Origin: Apostichopus japonicus | Lineage: Eukaryota > Echinodermata > Holothuroidea > Aspidochirotida > Stichopodidae | Length of the DNA: 64,000 bases | Assembly: GCF_037975245.1 (NCBI RefSeq) | Contig: NC_092566.1 | Span: 7,420,001 to 7,484,000 of the forward strand | Reading direction: 5' to 3' | Shown: in pieces, positions 61,659 to 64,000 of the stretch | Layout: the number at the start of each line of letters is the position of its first letter | Numbering within the stretch: position 1 is the first letter of the stretch | Position numbers and translations under genes: made by a program | Notes under the pieces: generated by a model | Databases searched by the model: none | What the model saw: the letters and a program-made list of their open reading frames with translations, nothing else | What the model was told of the DNA's origin: nothing

Positions 61659-64000
61659 ACTAGGTATAAATACAAGAAATCTGTCACTATGGTAACATCT
61701 GCATCGAGGATAATAAACACAGATGGAATTCCTAATTGAAGAGTTATCTATAGTAGATGGACAATGGAAGTTCAACAGCCCAGCCACAGACTTGGCATAG
61801 CTGCCTGATATCAGCATGCCATATGCCAACACAGACCTCATGCAGGCTACTGTGGAATACTTTCATGTCCTGTAGCGCGTCTATGTAAATGATCTCTGCC
61901 AATCAAAGATAAAAATAAAGGAAGGAGAGTAACTATACTATTACTCATTCCACTGTATACAGTATATAAACATCATGAAGAAACTTTGTGCCTAAACTTG
62001 GGTGTCACTAAGAACCAATTAAGACCAGCTACACATCTCTTGTATGGTGGAAAGTTGTGTTCGGTTTTGATTACTTTAATGTGTCGCTTGGTAAAGGTCC
62101 TTCCTGATTGTATACACACCAGACTATATATACACCGACCGAGGTGTGGTGACCTCCGATCCTTTAACTTGGAAGAAATATTCACATTTCCATGACAATG
62201 TAAAATTGTTTTATGGCTCAAGCTGAGGTCCTGTTGTAAATTTAATCAGGCCCAGGTCCAATGCTAGTTTCAATGAATTCAATTTCAGACTCAACTCTGA
62301 GTTCAAACTAACATCAACTGCACTCCGTATCTTGGAGGTATACCTGCTGTACTAGGAAATATAGCTTAAATCAGCTTCTTTTACTTTGTCATTTTTTGCC
62401 ATACATGAACAACTATACTACTTTAAATCATGGAGAAGAAGTGAACAATATTTGGAAATTTCCTATTTGTATGTTACACCTACTGAGAAAAAAAGGGGTT
62501 TGACTACAAATCAGTATATAGCATAACATAGACTTAAAAATGGTCTCTAGAATTTATAAATGGTCATTTTCATAGTTCATTATAGTTCCTTTATAAACTC
62601 ACAACTCAACTTTAAATAGACTCAAAAATTACACTGGACAGCTTGTTTTGAGCAAATTGCCAACTTTAACAATCTTGTGTACCACTGGATTATAAGTTAT
62701 CATTATTACCACTTCATAATAGCAGGGAGTCCACTTTAACTACAACCATCTCTGCCACATTTTAAAATAATTATCATCCAAGAATAGATTCCTGTTGATT
62801 GCAGAGTTCCTTTAACTATCATCAAATTGAACACCACCGAATGAAAAAAGTCAACAGATATCATTAAATGCCAAAACGCAATGGCGGGAAGAATGCAGAG
62901 TCAGGTCAACGATAGAAATTAACCAGAGGGCTCAAATCTAAGTACTCAGACACCTATCAAACAAAATACCACAAACCAACAGTATGGGGCTGGATTGAAC
63001 TTTGCTCTTATCAAAATCATGCTGTTTACTTTTAAAATAGAGGCACCACTCTTACATACATCATACAGTTTAACACCTACAGTACGCGATGCACAGGGAA
63101 AATCAACACTGTTCAAAGCCAGTTATATCTTCTACTGTACAATATGTTAGACATTTCTGGATTACCATGGTCTTTAAAAACCCCAATGTCAGTTTCATCA
63201 GTCAAGGGAGATTTGAGCTGTGTACTAGGTGTACACATAGCCTTCTATCTTTTCATAAATGATTTTGGTGCCTTAAGTAGTAAATGACATTTGACCTGAG
63301 CAATTCACAAATGCCATAGATGGTTGCCTCCATATTTTGGCCACAAAACAAGAAATAAAAGAAGGGATTACATTTTTTTACAAATGTTTTCCAATTTCTA
63401 CTCTATTCGTTTGTTGTCCATTGGTTTATTTTCTGTCTATCATCAATGTAGATCTTTAATCTGTTTTTTTTTTTCATTTACCTTTGCGAAATGTCCTGCT
63501 TGGGTCCAAACACCATGCTCTCTAAACTTATGCATTTTTCTACATACACAGGATGTTTGCATTTAGATAATCAGTTTCTTTACAGTTTTTATTATTCTTT
63601 CTCTCTCTTTGAAAGGTATGAGTGAACAGACCTCAGCTTTTACTTTAAATAAATGGTATTCGTGCAAGGACAAACCACTTCCGGTTCTCCCGATGAAAAC
63701 CCAATGGGAGAATAGGTTTGGCTGTTCTAGCTACGAGAATTACTGTCATCCCATATCACTAGATAACTTTAAAACTCTTTTTGCCTCTTTTGAGTATATG
63801 GAATAAAAATTACAAAGCAGAGAAAGGTGTGTTCTACATGTATGGCCACTGTAATGTATACATTACACATAACACACCCAACTACCCAAGTTCTGGTTAT
63901 CAATTTTCCATTCTTCCTAGTTTTTTTTGGGAGCTCTTTTTTCTTTGGTAAGTTCATTTCTGCAAATAATTCCAAATTAAACCTTGAAATTCCAACAATA

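Larger units (their letters stand above)
57606..64000. other. Upstream or first-intron DNA
   Basis: 6.4 kb on the 5' side of the leader exon. Contains an X-box-like palindrome at 58551-58563, a (CGT)n run at 58722-58742, and the AT microsatellite at 61515-61658. No exon of the ankyrin gene or of a neighbour is recognised, and no clear core promoter could be picked by eye. Confidence 0.7.

Noticed and set aside
61427-61841. Two minus-strand frames of Tyr/Ile repeats
   Set aside because: Translation of the (TA)n microsatellite.

Overview
This is animal genomic DNA: AT-rich, intron-rich, with many homopolymer C/G tracts, microsatellites, minisatellites, tRNA-derived relics and a MITE-like element. 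One gene dominates, read on the minus strand: a canonical ankyrin (the ancestral counterpart of vertebrate ANK1/ANK2/ANK3). The window holds 23 well-supported exon-sized coding blocks between 57605 and 2549. They encode an N-terminal leader, the complete set of 24 ankyrin repeats in the vertebrate order, and the start of the linker before the ZU5 domains. The ZU5-ZU5-UPA and death-domain exons must lie beyond the left edge. The closeness of the repeats to vertebrate ankyrins and the genome texture suggest a marine invertebrate, probably a deuterostome such as an echinoderm. That placement is inference.

Layout, in the direction of transcription: 64000-57606 is upstream or first-intron DNA with a perfect X-box-like palindrome and an AT microsatellite. 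Three widely spaced 5' exons follow: a charged leader (57489-57605), a small facultative-looking exon (51862-51942) and repeat 1 (40679-40780). A 13.3-kb intron (27425-40678) carries a TTAA-flanked inverted-repeat element, tRNA-like relics, a dispersed inverted repeat pair and a small unexplained ORF at 33109-33273. From 27424 down to 2549 the repeat exons come at increasing density. All GT-AG introns between repeats fall in phase 0, so most exons are 99 bp (one 33-residue repeat) or a multiple, and could be skipped or swapped without a frameshift. Only the last exon (2549-2624) ends in phase 1.

Points of most interest: (1) an extra 102-bp phase-0 exon at 21799-21900 that looks like a diverged copy of repeat 5 and has no counterpart in the 24-repeat vertebrate array; (2) the 81-bp exon at 51862-51942 with a weak donor and a very long CU-rich tract before its acceptor, adding an ankyrin-like helix pair ahead of repeat 1; (3) a tandem array at 12659-13042 whose unit copies the repeat-10 intron/exon junction, making decoy acceptors, the nearest of which gives an open in-frame 30-codon extension; (4) a possible alternative first exon or microprotein at 33109-33273.

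No other convincing protein-coding gene was found. Positions come from reading splice sites by eye and the frames were checked by exon length and continuity with the ankyrin family.
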